From: a bacterium
GTDB taxonomy: Bacteria; Gemmatimonadota; Gemmatimonadetes; Gemmatimonadales; Gemmatimonadaceae
Direction: 5' to 3'
DNA: 32,991 bases
Assembly (NCBI GenBank): GCA_021813725.1
Contig: JAKAJN010000020.1
Span: 1-32,991, forward strand
A model generated the notes under the pieces. It was not told the origin of the DNA, did not search any database, and worked only from the letters and a program-made list of their open reading frames with translations. This document shows, one piece after another, positions 15,426 through 24,592 of this stretch. The number at the start of each line of letters is the position of its first letter. The stretch's first letter is position 1. The translations under genes were made by a program, and so were the position numbers.

Positions 15426-16739
15426 ATGGCACTGCAACGCCGCCTCGGTCTCTTCTCCGCCGCGCTTGTGGTCGTCGGCGGCATCATCGGCTCGGGCATC
15501 TTCTTTACCCCCGCCGCCACTGCCGCCGCCCTGCCGTCGGCCACGTGGGTGTTGCTGGTTTGGGCCCTCGGCGGGCTCGTCGCGCTCGCCGGTGCGCTCA
15601 CGTACGCCGAGCTGGGCGCGATGCTCCCCGAGGCGGGCGGCGCGTATGTGTACATTCGCGAGGCGTTCGGTCCGCTGCCGGCCTTCCTCTCTGCCTGGAT
15701 GAACGCCGGTCTCATCTCCAGCGGCGCCATCGCGGCAGTGGCGATGGGCTTTGCCGGCTATCTCGGACGGTTCATTCCACTCGGGGCTGTCGGCGGGCCG
15801 ATCGGCGCTGCCGCCATCACCATCGTGGTGCTCACCGCCACCAATGTGCTCGGCATCCGGCCGGGCGTGGTGGTGCAGAACGTCCTGACGATCGCGAAGA
15901 TCGCCGCGCTTGCCGGCCTTGTCGTGGGTGGACTCGTGCTGATGCTGGGTCCCGCCGCAACACCCGCCGTCCCCGCCACCGTGGTCGCATCGCCGGGGCT
16001 GGCGCAGGGATTCGCGGCCGCGTTCGTGGCCGTGCTGTTCACCATTGGCGGCTGGCAGCAGATGAACATGATTGCCGGCGAGATTCGCGACCCGGCGCGC
16101 AACATCCCGCGGGCGCTCGCCATCGGCATTGCCATCGTGATCGCCGTCTACCTCGGCGTGACCGGTGCGTACCTCTTCGCGCTGGGGCGCGACGGATTGG
16201 CCGCGAGCGCCGCGCCGGCGGCCGACACCGCCGCGCGCGTGGGTGGGGCGGCCGCTGCCACCGCCATCACCGTCGCCGCCATGCTCTCCATCCTCGGCTT
16301 CGTGAACGTGGCCCTGCTCACGAATGCACGCGTGGTCTTCGCCCTCGGCGGCGATGTCCGCGCGCTCAGCGCCGCCGCGCGCGTGCACGCACGCTTCGGT
16401 TCGCCGTGGGTCGCGCTCGTCCTGCTCGGCGGATGGTCGCTCGCGCTCCTGCTGGCCACGCGGGGAAGCATCGGCACGCTGCTGGGCGGCGTGGTCTTTG
16501 CCGACTGGATCTTCTTTGCCCTCGGTGCCGCATCGGTCTTCCGCCTGCGGAAGCTGCGCCCCGACGCCGTGCGTCCGTATCGCGCGCTCGGTTACCCTTG
16601 GCTCCCCGCGTTCTTCGTGGCCGCCGGCCTCGTTGGGATCGTCAGCGCGTACGTCAGCGAATTGCGGATGTCGCTGTTCGGGACCGCGCTGCTGGCGGTC
16701 GGGGCGGGGGTGTGGCGTCTGGCCGCAAAGCGTGACTGA
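15426..16739 (+). CDS. APC-superfamily amino-acid permease
   Basis: A 437-residue transporter with about twelve membrane helices. The first helix 'VVVGGIIGSGIFFTPA' carries the unwound GSGIF substrate-binding motif of APC carriers, and 'LTYAELGAMLPEAGGAYVYIREAFG' is the conserved helix 2-3 region. 'GEIRDPARNIPRAL' follows helix 6, as in the family. Substrate specificity (amino acid, antiport or symport) cannot be read from sequence. Its last sense codon and stop lie inside the left arm of a family C inverted repeat, and it converges with the heme o synthase gene. Confidence 0.92.
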   Translation: MALQRRLGLFSAALVVVGGIIGSGIFFTPAATAAALPSATWVLLVWALGGLVALAGALTYAELGAMLPEAGGAYVYIREAFGPLPAFLSAWMNAGLISSGAIAAVAMGFAGYLGRFIPLGAVGGPIGAAAITIVVLTATNVLGIRPGVVVQNVLTIAKIAALAGLVVGGLVLMLGPAATPAVPATVVASPGLAQGFAAAFVAVLFTIGGWQQMNMIAGEIRDPARNIPRALAIGIAIVIAVYLGVTGAYLFALGRDGLAASAAPAADTAARVGGAAAATAITVAAMLSILGFVNVALLTNARVVFALGGDVRALSAAARVHARFGSPWVALVLLGGWSLALLLATRGSIGTLLGGVVFADWIFFALGAASVFRLRKLRPDAVRPYRALGYPWLPAFFVAAGLVGIVSAYVSELRMSLFGTALLAVGAGVWRLAAKRD

Positions 16740-16865
16740 GCACTTGGCTCGAGGATTGCGATGAAGGACAGCGACGAAGGACCTCGATGAGCGACGGCCG
16801 CCCATCGCCAGTCGAGACCCGCAATCGGAATCCCAGATCGCAATCCTCGATCCAAGTCCTCAGTC
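16734..16865. repeat. Family C inverted repeat between convergent genes
   Basis: Two 29-nt arms, 16734-16762 and 16837-16865, are complementary at 27 of 29 positions around a 74-nt spacer. The core is ACTTGG-C/A-TCGAGGATTGCGAT. The left arm includes the permease's final GAC codon and TGA stop. The right arm ends 4 nt before the heme o synthase stop codon, so both convergent genes have a sense-oriented arm directly at their 3' end. It could terminate transcription in both directions, but there is no T-run. Confidence 0.9.
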
Positions 16866-16869
16866 GCTT

Positions 16870-17762
<893 letters not shown>

Positions 17763-17766
<4 letters not shown>

Positions 17767-18020
17767 GGCGCCACCGTCTGGTTGGCGCGCGTTTCCAGGT
17801 CGAGCCGCACCGCGTGCTCGCGCGAGGCCTGCCAGGTGGCGGCCAGCGCGACCACCAGCGCGACCGCCGGGACGACGGCATACGCCCATTCGATGCCGCG
17901 CCGCGCGCGGTCAGAAGCCGCCGCTCGCATGGCGCGTATGGTCGATCGCAGGATCATCAGCTGGCTGACCAGCACCAGCGCGATGGCGAGCCAGAACAGG
18001 GGAGACAGGGGGAGGGTCAC
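17763..18020 (-). CDS. Small two-helix membrane protein coupled to heme o synthase
   Basis: An 85-residue protein with two hydrophobic segments ('PLFWLAIALVLVSQLMIL' and 'WAYAVVPAVALVVALAATW') joined by a basic loop that should face the cytoplasm. I do not recognise the family. It precedes ctaB with a 4-nt GTGA overlap, so it may help heme or oxidase assembly; that is inferred from position alone. No ATG is available near the first helix; GTG 18020 is the likeliest start, while the reading from 18089 adds 23 polar residues. It is divergent from the second permease. Confidence 0.62.
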
Positions 18021-18124
18021 GATGGAAATTTCGCCCGGACAAGCATTCAATTCAACGGTTGCCTCGCGGTCAATTGACGGCGGCGCCACTCGCGCTCTCG
18101 CGCCGCGGTCGCTACACTAGCGCG

Positions 18125-19489
18125 ATGCCCGCACCCACGCCCCCCACCGCCACGGCGGCGCCGACGCTGCAGCGTCGCCTCGGTCTCTGGACCGCCATCG
18201 CGGTCGTCATCGGCTCGACCATCGGGTCGGGAATCTTCCGTTCGCCCGCCGGCATCGCCGACAAGCTGCCGGGGCCGCTGCCGATGCTTTCCGTCTGGGT
18301 AGTGGGGGGCATCTTCGCCGTCTGCGGTGCACTGACGCTGGCCGAGCTGGCGAGCGCGTTGCCGCAGACGGGCGGCATCTACGTCTTCGTGCGCGACGGA
18401 TGGGGACGGCTCGCGGCCTTCCTGCTGGGGTGGGGCCAGCTCGTGATGATCCGGGCGGCGTCGCTCGGGGCAATCGCGATCACCTTCTCCGAGTACTTCC
18501 ATCGCGTCATCGGCGTGGACCCGGTGGCGCCGGAGCACGTGACGCAGGTGCGCCTGGGCGCGGCGCTCGCGATCCTCGTCACCGGCACGTTCAACGTGCT
18601 CGGGGTCCGGCTCGGCGCGGCGGTGACCAACCTGACCGTGCTCGCCAAGTACGGCGGCCTGGTGTTCATCGTGCTCATTGCGTTCGCCATCGGCCTGCCG
18701 CAGACCGGCGGCAACTTCACCCCCGCGCTCCCCGACGCTCCCGTGACCGTCTCCGCGTTTGGCCTCGCGCTCGTCTCGACGTTGTGGGCGTTCGATGGGT
18801 GGGCCGACCTCAGCTACGCGGCCGGCGAGGTCAAGGATCCACAGCGGGTGCTGCCCCGCGCGCTGATTGGCGGCACGCTGATGGTCCTCGCCATCTACCT
18901 GCTGGCGAACGTTGCGTACCTCGCGGTGATGCCCATCAGCGAGATTCGCGCGTCGAAGCTCGTGGCCGCCGACGTGGCCCAGCGGCTCATCGGCCCCGCC
19001 GGCGTCGTCTTCGTGGCGGTGACGGTGATGCTCTCGACCTTCGGCACGCTCAACGCGTCGCTCTTCACGACGCCGCGCATCTTCTTTGCCATGGCCGACG
19101 ACCGGCTTTTCTTCCCGGCCGTTGCCAAGGTGCACCCGCGCTTTGCCACGCCGTGGGTGGCGATCACGCTCACCGCCCTGCTCGGCGCCATCTTCGTCTT
19201 GTTGCGGTCGTTCGAGCAATTGGCCGACGCGTTCGTGACCGCGTTCCTGCCGTTCTATGCGCTCGCCGTCGCGGCCATCTTCCGGTTGCGAAAGCGGCCA
19301 GGGTATGCGCCGTCGTTCCGCGTGCCGGGTTATCCCGTCGTGCCGCTGCTCTTCGTGGTTTCGGTGGTGTACCTGCTGGCGAACGGCTTCATTAATCCCG
19401 AGAGCCGATGGATGACAGCGTCGGTCTTCGGCGTGCTGCTGGCGGGCGTGCCCGTCTACTACTTGACGGTCGGCCGCCGCGCCGCGTAG
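18125..19489 (+). CDS. APC-superfamily amino-acid permease (LAT/CAT-like)
   Basis: A 454-residue carrier with about twelve membrane helices. 'VVIGSTIGSGIFRSPAGIADKL' holds the substrate-binding GSGIF motif, and 'LTLAELASALPQTGGIYVFVRDGWG' is the conserved helix 2-3 segment. 'YAAGEVKDPQRVLPRAL' and 'NASLFTTPRIFFAMADD' resemble the L-type (LAT) amino-acid transporter branch. It is clearly related to, but not a recent copy of, the permease at 15.4 kb. ATG 18125 is preferred over the ATG at 18059, which adds 22 polar residues. It is divergent from the small gene before ctaB. Confidence 0.92.
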   Translation: MPAPTPPTATAAPTLQRRLGLWTAIAVVIGSTIGSGIFRSPAGIADKLPGPLPMLSVWVVGGIFAVCGALTLAELASALPQTGGIYVFVRDGWGRLAAFLLGWGQLVMIRAASLGAIAITFSEYFHRVIGVDPVAPEHVTQVRLGAALAILVTGTFNVLGVRLGAAVTNLTVLAKYGGLVFIVLIAFAIGLPQTGGNFTPALPDAPVTVSAFGLALVSTLWAFDGWADLSYAAGEVKDPQRVLPRALIGGTLMVLAIYLLANVAYLAVMPISEIRASKLVAADVAQRLIGPAGVVFVAVTVMLSTFGTLNASLFTTPRIFFAMADDRLFFPAVAKVHPRFATPWVAITLTALLGAIFVLLRSFEQLADAFVTAFLPFYALAVAAIFRLRKRPGYAPSFRVPGYPVVPLLFVVSVVYLLANGFINPESRWMTASVFGVLLAGVPVYYLTVGRRAA

Positions 19490-19666
19490 CGCCGGCGGCG
19501 CGGGCCAAATACCCGCGATGGGTCGGTCGCGTCACGTGACCACAAAGTGACACTCGCTCGCGTTGACCGCTGTTGATGCGAGCGCCATCTTTTACGGATG
19601 CTGAACCTGACCCCCACTGGGGTTCGGGCGCATGTTCACCCCCATTCCCAAGGACCCCTTCAGCTT

Positions 19667-22600
19667 ATGAATCTCACTCGTCTGAGGGCCTACTTCGGTG
19701 CAGCGGTCGCCCTGCTCGTTCTGGCTGCCAATGCATCATATGCCCAGGTCACAACCGGCGCCGTCGCCGGCCGCGTGACGGACGCGTCTGGCGCGCCGAT
19801 CGAAGGCGCCCAGGTGCAGGTGCGTCAGGCCTCCACTGGCGTGAGCCGCGGAGCCATGACCAACGCCGACGGCCGGTATCGCGTCCCCGGTCTCGAGGTT
19901 GGCGACGGCTACGCCGTCACGGTCCGCCGCATCGGGTACACGCCGGTCACGCGCGACAACGTCAACGTCTCCATCGGGCAGGTCGCCCGCGTCGACCTGC
20001 AGATCTCGCAGGCCGCCACGACCCTCGCCGCGGTGACGGTCAGCACGGAGATCGACCCGGTCATCGCACCGTCGAAGAACGGCACGGGGACGACGGTCTC
20101 CGACTCGGCGCTGCTGCGCTTGCCGTCGCTCGGCCGCAACTTCACGGACTTCGTGGCACTCACGCCGCAGATTTCCAACTCCGGCCCAGGCCTCTCGGGC
20201 GGCGGTGTCAACAACCGCTACAACAGCATCCAGATCGACGGCTCCACCGAGTCGGACATGTTCGGCCTCGGCTCCACCGGCCAGCCCGGCGGCCAGGCGC
20301 GTGGCAAGTCCATCGGCCTCGAGTCGGTGAAGCAGTATCAGGTGCTTCTCTCGCCGTACGACGTGCGCTACGGCAACTTCGCCGGCGCGCTGATCAACGC
20401 CGTGACGAAGAGCGGCACCAATGACTTCAAGGGTTCGGCGTACTGGTACTTCCGCGACCAGGAAATCACCCGCGCCCAGCCGTATCTCTCGGACTTCCGT
20501 CAGACGCAGACCGGATTCTCGCTGGGTGGCCCGATCCTCAAGGACCGCGTGCACTTCTTCGTGAACCCGGAGTTCCAGTCGCAGAAGGCGCCGGCATCGG
20601 GCCCCTATATCGGTCTTGCTGGGGCGACGAACGTGCCAACCAACGCCGACCTCGACCGGTTCAACTCCATCAGTTCGAGCTACGGCCTGCCGACGTCTGG
20701 CGGCGGTTCGCGCATGAACTCGAACCCGCTGACGAACATCTTCGTGCGCTTCGACGTGCAGGGGTTGCCCTTCAACTCGTCACTGGTGCTGCGCCACAAC
20801 TATGGCAAGGCGCAGGACGACGTCTTCAGCCGGTCCTTCACGGGCACGACGTTCCAGCTCCTGAACAACGCCTACGCGTTCCGCTCGGACAAGGGCGCCA
20901 CGGTGGCGCAGCTTCGCTCCGCGTTCGCGAACGGCTGGTACAACGAGATTTTCGCGGGGCTCACGCGCATTCGTGACCGCCGCCGGCCGGAAGTTGGCGG
21001 CGTGCCCCAGTGGCAGGCCCGCACCACGACAGGGATCACGCTGATCGATGGCGCCGAGCGTTTCAGCCATGGCAATGAGCTCGATCAGGACATCCTTGAG
21101 CTCACCGACAACCTCCAGATCCCGGTCGGCTCGCACCGCTTCACGGTCGGCGCGACCTACTCGACGTACAAGGTCCGCAACCTGTTCGCACAGTCGATCT
21201 TTGGCGTCTGGAACTTCAACTCGCTCGACGATTTCCAGATTGGCAAGACCAATCAGTACATCGTAGGCGTTCCGTTGCCGGCCGGTACCGACGGCGCGGT
21301 GCGGTTCAACGCGAGCCTGCTGGGTGCCTACGTGCAGGATGAGTTCAATGTGACGCCGCGCTTGGCCATCACGGCTGGCGTGCGCGCCGACCTTCCGGCC
21401 TTTGGCGACAAGCCGCCCACCAACCCGACGATCGTGACGCAGTTCGGCCGCAACACGGCCGACATCCCGAGCGGCAACATGACGCTGTCGCCGCGCGTCG
21501 GCTTCAACTGGGACGTGACGGGTGATCAGAAGAACCAGTTGCGCGGTGGCGTTGGCGTCTTCGCCGGCCGTCCAGCGTACGTCTGGCTCTCGAATTCCTT
21601 CCAGAACTCTGGCCTCTCGGGTGTCGCACTGCTTACGTGCAACACGACGGCCGCACCGACGCTCACGGCGGCCAACGCCGCCAACGCGCCGCAAGCCTGC
21701 GCGACGGGCGGCACGGCGTCGCTCTCGGCCACGGCCGAAGTGGATCTGCTCAGCAAGGATCTCAAGTTCCCGCAGAGCCTGCGTGCGAATGTCGGCTTTG
21801 ATCGCGAGATCGTCGACGGCATCGTCGCTACGTTCGAGGCAATGTACACCAAGGGCATCAACACCTTGTTCTACGAGAACATCGCGCTCGGCGCGCCGCT
21901 GGGCACCGATCCGCACGGCCGCCTGATGTACGGCACGGCGCCGCTGACCCCGAACCTCAAGTTCACGGGCCGCAACACGGTGCTTGACGTCACGAACCAG
22001 AACAAGGACTACAGCTACCAGTTGACCGCCGGCCTGCAGCGCCGCTGGCGCAACAACTGGGAAGGCTCGGTCTTCTACACCTTCTCGAAGGCGTACGATA
22101 TCCAGAGCCTCGGGTCGTCCACCGCCTTCTCGCAGTACCGCTTCGGCCGCTCGGCGGGCTACTATCCGCAGGAGTCGACCCGTCTCACCAAGTCGATGTT
22201 CGAGCAGCCGCACCGCGTCGTCGCGAACGGGTCATACTCGTTCCAGAAGACCGGTACCGACCTCTCGCTCATCTACATCGGCGAATCGGGCATGCCGTTC
22301 CACTACCTGATCGGCGGCTCGAGCGCCGGCGACGTGAACGGCGACGGCATCGGCAACGATCTGCTCTACATCCCGAAGAACGTCACCGATCCGAACGAGA
22401 TCATCTTCGTGCAGAGCGGGTCCAATACGCCGGAGATGCAGGCCGCTGCCTTCGAGAAGTTCATCTCGAGCAACAAGTGCCTGGCCAAGCAGCGCGGCAC
22501 GATCATGGAGCGCCACAGCTGCGAGGAACCGTTCCGCAGCTTCGTCAACCTCACGGTCCGCCAGAGTCTCGGGAAGATGGGGCTGTCCAACGGGCTCCAC

Positions 22601-22873
22601 GCACCGGCGCTCAACAACGTGACGGTGAGCCTCGACATCTTCAACCTGGCGAACTTCCTCAACAAGAACTGGGGCCAGGTGCCGTCGGCGGGTGCCAACT
22701 CGGCCATCCTCGGGCCGCTGAACTACTCCACAAAGGAAACCGGTTCGATGGTCGGCGCGGCCGGCGTCGCGGCGCGTCCGAAGTTCACGTTCAGCCCGAC
22801 GTACTCGATGTTCAACCGGCAGAGCATCACGTCGAACTACCGGATGCAGCTGTCGGTGCGGTACGCGTTCTAG
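19667..22873 (+). CDS. TonB-dependent receptor, Oar-like, with N-terminal carboxypeptidase-regulatory domain
   Basis: A 1068-residue outer-membrane receptor. Signal peptide 'LRAYFGAAVALLVLAANASYAQ'; then a CarboxypepD_reg-like Ig fold at about 28-110 ('GAVAGRVTDASGAPIEGAQV...NADGRYRVPGLEVGDGYAVTVRRIGYTP'); then the plug ('NRYNSIQIDGS', 'VKQYQVLLSPYDVRYGNFAGALINAVTKSGTN' region) and a long barrel ending in Phe ('MQLSVRYAF'), the usual last residue of barrel proteins. The layout matches Oar-type receptors of Gemmatimonadota and myxobacteria; the substrate is unknown. ATG 19667 is preferred over 19598 because it begins the signal peptide. A weak TTGACC at 19563 could be a -35 element. A polypurine repeat follows the stop codon directly. 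Confidence 0.95.
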   Translation: MNLTRLRAYFGAAVALLVLAANASYAQVTTGAVAGRVTDASGAPIEGAQVQVRQASTGVSRGAMTNADGRYRVPGLEVGDGYAVTVRRIGYTPVTRDNVNVSIGQVARVDLQISQAATTLAAVTVSTEIDPVIAPSKNGTGTTVSDSALLRLPSLGRNFTDFVALTPQISNSGPGLSGGGVNNRYNSIQIDGSTESDMFGLGSTGQPGGQARGKSIGLESVKQYQVLLSPYDVRYGNFAGALINAVTKSGTNDFKGSAYWYFRDQEITRAQPYLSDFRQTQTGFSLGGPILKDRVHFFVNPEFQSQKAPASGPYIGLAGATNVPTNADLDRFNSISSSYGLPTSGGGSRMNSNPLTNIFVRFDVQGLPFNSSLVLRHNYGKAQDDVFSRSFTGTTFQLLNNAYAFRSDKGATVAQLRSAFANGWYNEIFAGLTRIRDRRRPEVGGVPQWQARTTTGITLIDGAERFSHGNELDQDILELTDNLQIPVGSHRFTVGATYSTYKVRNLFAQSIFGVWNFNSLDDFQIGKTNQYIVGVPLPAGTDGAVRFNASLLGAYVQDEFNVTPRLAITAGVRADLPAFGDKPPTNPTIVTQFGRNTADIPSGNMTLSPRVGFNWDVTGDQKNQLRGGVGVFAGRPAYVWLSNSFQNSGLSGVALLTCNTTAAPTLTAANAANAPQACATGGTASLSATAEVDLLSKDLKFPQSLRANVGFDREIVDGIVATFEAMYTKGINTLFYENIALGAPLGTDPHGRLMYGTAPLTPNLKFTGRNTVLDVTNQNKDYSYQLTAGLQRRWRNNWEGSVFYTFSKAYDIQSLGSSTAFSQYRFGRSAGYYPQESTRLTKSMFEQPHRVVANGSYSFQKTGTDLSLIYIGESGMPFHYLIGGSSAGDVNGDGIGNDLLYIPKNVTDPNEIIFVQSGSNTPEMQAAAFEKFISSNKCLAKQRGTIMERHSCEEPFRSFVNLTVRQSLGKMGLSNGLHAPALNNVTVSLDIFNLANFLNKNWGQVPSAGANSAILGPLNYSTKETGSMVGAAGVAARPKFTFSPTYSMFNRQSITSNYRMQLSVRYAF

Positions 22874-22875
22874 CT

Positions 22876-22919
22876 GCAGAAAAGAAGCAGAGAGAAAGCA
22901 GAGAAGAAGCAGAGATGAA
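22876..22919 (+). repeat. Family A polypurine repeat, left arm
   Basis: Degenerate 10-11-nt units (GCAGAGAGAAA, GCAGAGAAGAA, GCAGAGATGAA) begin 2 nt after the TonB receptor stop and are purine-rich in its sense strand. Positions 22885-22915 are complementary to 23421-23451 at 30 of 31 bases. The last unit runs straight into the hairpin at 22920. Confidence 0.9.
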
Positions 22920-22957
22920 GCAGAACTCCGGGGGCCGAGAGGCTCCCGGAGTTCTGC
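22920..22957. terminator. 17-bp hairpin with GAGA tetraloop, probable bidirectional terminator
   Basis: The left arm 22920-22936 pairs with 22941-22957 over 17 bp: 16 Watson-Crick pairs and one G-T (22933/22944). The loop is GAGA, a GNRA tetraloop when transcribed from the plus strand. It lies between convergent stops (22873 plus, 22962 minus) and 4 nt beyond the four-helix-bundle stop. Flanking T-runs are poor on both sides. Confidence 0.8.
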
Positions 22958-22961
22958 GTTT

Positions 22962-23339
22962 CTACCGTGCTGCCGGCAGCCGGGGCAGACGCATGACCCG
23001 GGCGCGCAGTCCCACCAGCATCAGCCGAATTTCCCGCGCTTCCGTCGCCGCGGCATTCGCTATCTCGACCGGAAGAAGCCCGCTGTCTGCGGCGATGAGC
23101 AGCAGCGTGTGCAGTTCGGCGGCCGATCCGATTGAAATGGACAGGAAGCGGGCAAAGTCGCGGCTCGAGCTTCGCATCGCGCCCTCGGCAATGTTGGCCG
23201 GCACGCTCGCCGCGGCGCGGACGATTTGAGGCCACGCAGTCACGGCAAAATGTCCCCGTGCGCCGGAGGCCGTCCGGTGAAGCGACGCGGCAAGCGCACG
23301 TGATCGCTTCCACACGGCGAGCTGCTCGTGCTGGTGCAT
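22962..23339 (-). CDS. Four-helix-bundle protein of the S23 / rRNA-intervening-sequence family
   Basis: A 125-residue all-helical protein. The family pattern is complete: 'QLAVWKRSRALAASLHRTA' in helix 1, 'QIVRAAASVPANIAEGAMRSSSRDFARFLSISIGSAAELHTLLLIAADSGLL' across helices 2 and 3 with the diagnostic Asn49-Ile-Ala-Glu-Gly53 and Gly71-Ser72, and a last helix 'EAREIRLMLVGLRARVM'. Members occur inside 23S rRNA intervening sequences, as Avd in diversity-generating retroelements and as free genes of unknown role; a basic surface suggests nucleic-acid binding. No reverse transcriptase or rRNA is nearby. The gene sits between inverted polypurine arms (22.9 and 23.4 kb) and close to a strong hairpin. 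The start is ATG 23339. Confidence 0.9.
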   Translation of the reverse strand: MHQHEQLAVWKRSRALAASLHRTASGARGHFAVTAWPQIVRAAASVPANIAEGAMRSSSRDFARFLSISIGSAAELHTLLLIAADSGLLPVEIANAAATEAREIRLMLVGLRARVMRLPRLPAAR

Positions 23340-23415
23340 GAGCGAAGGATAGGATTCGCCTCCGCACTGCCACCATCATTCCACCGCGCAGCACATCAAA
23401 GAAGCGCCGTCCCTC

Positions 23416-23505
23416 CCGCTTCTCTGCTTTTTCTCTGCTTTCTCTCTGCTTTCTCTCTGCTTTTTCTCTGCTTTCTCTCTGCTTTCTCTCTGCTTTCTCT
23501 CTGTG
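23416..23505 (-). repeat. Family A polypurine repeat, right arm
   Basis: About eight units, GCAGAGAGAAA or GCAGAGAAAAA on the minus strand, beginning 1-2 nt after the stop codon of the lptF/lptG-type gene that ends at 23507. The units alternate in two versions, so the array is not a recent perfect expansion. It is inverted relative to the arm at 22876. Confidence 0.92.
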
Positions 23506-23506
23506 C

Positions 23507-24592
23507 CTACGTCCTCACTCTCGCCAGCAACCCTATCCCCACCGCGCCGAACACGATGCCCGGCAGCCACGCCGCGAGATTCGGCGGCACGAGCCCCTTG
23601 GACCCGATGGCCTGCGTGAGCTGCACGAGCATCAGGAAGATGACCGTCGTGCCGAGACTGATGCCGACACCGAATGCCGTGCCGCCGCGCTGCGTGCTCG
23701 TCGCGAGCGGCGCGCCAAACAGCATGATGATCACGCACGTGACCGGAATGGCGATCTTGAGCATCCGGCCCACTTTCAGCGCGCCGACGTCGCTTCCCGA
23801 CCGCTCGAGCGCGCTGATGAACGTGCCGAGTTCCTCGTACGTCATCTCGTCCGGCACCTTGGAGCTCGCCATCAGTGCCCGCGGCTCCTCTGTCATGCGT
23901 CGGTCGCGCAGCGAGTCAAACGCGATGCTGATGTCGAGCGAATCGGTGGGGAGGATGTGCATCACGCCGCTCGACAGCGTCCACTGCTTGCGTCGCGCGT
24001 CGTACTTGCCCGATCGCGCGGTCACAAAGTACGTCGGGTACGCGGCGTCCTTGCCCTTGCGCTCCACCACCACCTGGTCGAGCGCACGCTGGTCCACATC
24101 GGCCCCGGCGACAGTGTACACCCGCCCGCCCTCGGCGGCGTACGTGAAATTGAAGCGGCTCGACCGGTTGCTGAACTGCCGCTCCTTCAGCAGTTCAACG
24201 CGCCGCGCGTTGGTGTAGGGCGATACGGCGCCGATCGTCAGTCCCGCACCGGTGGCGAGCAGTGCGCCGAACGCCATCGGCAGGATGAACCGATAGAAGC
24301 TGATGCCGCTCGCCTTGGCCGCCGTGATCTCGGAATGGCGGGTGAACGCACCAACCGAAAAGACGGTCGCAAACAGCACCGCCGCCGGCATCACCAGGAA
24401 CATCGTGTCCGGCACGCCGTACAGGTATGCGAGCGCGATGTCGCGCGGCGAGAGGTCGCGATTGAGGTATTTGTCCAGCTTCTCCGTCAGGTCGATGATG
24501 ATGACCAGCAGCGGAAAGCCGAGCGCGGTTCCCGAGAAGATCTTCACCCACTCGGCGAGCACATACCGGTCAAGCGGCTTGAGCAGGCGCAT
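23507..24592 (-). CDS. LptF/LptG-family LPS-export permease (second of pair)
   Basis: A 361-residue inner-membrane subunit of the type that, with LptB and a second permease, lifts lipopolysaccharide out of the inner membrane. Three N-terminal helices include the 'ALAYLYGVPDTMFLVMPAAVLFATVFSVGAFTRHSEITAAKASGIS' region with the coupling-helix motif 'SEITAAKASG'. A periplasmic beta domain follows (about 125-270), then three more helices ('IPVTCVIIMLFGAPLAT', 'GISLGTTVIFLMLVQL', 'WLPGIVFGAVGIGLLA'). The length is normal. ATG 24592 shares one base with the upstream stop (TGATG), so the pair is translationally coupled. Which of the two is LptF or LptG cannot be decided from sequence alone. Confidence 0.92.
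   Translation of the reverse strand: MRLLKPLDRYVLAEWVKIFSGTALGFPLLVIIIDLTEKLDKYLNRDLSPRDIALAYLYGVPDTMFLVMPAAVLFATVFSVGAFTRHSEITAAKASGISFYRFILPMAFGALLATGAGLTIGAVSPYTNARRVELLKERQFSNRSSRFNFTYAAEGGRVYTVAGADVDQRALDQVVVERKGKDAAYPTYFVTARSGKYDARRKQWTLSSGVMHILPTDSLDISIAFDSLRDRRMTEEPRALMASSKVPDEMTYEELGTFISALERSGSDVGALKVGRMLKIAIPVTCVIIMLFGAPLATSTQRGGTAFGVGISLGTTVIFLMLVQLTQAIGSKGLVPPNLAAWLPGIVFGAVGIGLLARVRT

Larger units (their letters stand above)
22876..23505. other. Candidate composite element: four-helix-bundle gene between inverted repeats
   Basis: About 630 bp made of left polypurine arm, 17-bp hairpin, four-helix-bundle gene and right arm. The arms could pair over 31 bp and longer in a transcript, as the ends of rRNA intervening sequences do. 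I see no target-site duplication. Because each arm also fits the habit of lying after a neighbouring gene's stop codon, the unit may be a coincidence of two gene-end repeats. Confidence 0.4.

Noticed and set aside
15312-16805. 497-codon minus-strand open frame opposite the first permease
   Set aside because: Antisense to the permease; charged, Gly/Arg/His-rich composition with no domain.
19470-19520. GC-rich hairpin overlapping the second permease stop codon
   Set aside because: The pairing needs a bulge and has no T-run; GGC/GCC words pair by chance in such GC-rich DNA.
20780-22213. 477-codon minus-strand open frame inside the TonB receptor
   Set aside because: Antisense shadow of a clear receptor; no start context and no domain.
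22962-23339. Diversity-generating retroelement with Avd
   Set aside because: The four-helix-bundle fold fits Avd, but there is no reverse transcriptase, no template/variable repeat pair and no variable C-type-lectin target in the window.
22870-23394. 174-codon minus-strand frame overlapping the four-helix-bundle gene
   Set aside because: Shifted frame of the real gene; its ends are translated repeat DNA (Ser/Leu/Phe-rich).
23416-23505. Possible CRISPR array
   Set aside because: The units are contiguous 10-11-nt microrepeats without spacers and no cas genes are present.
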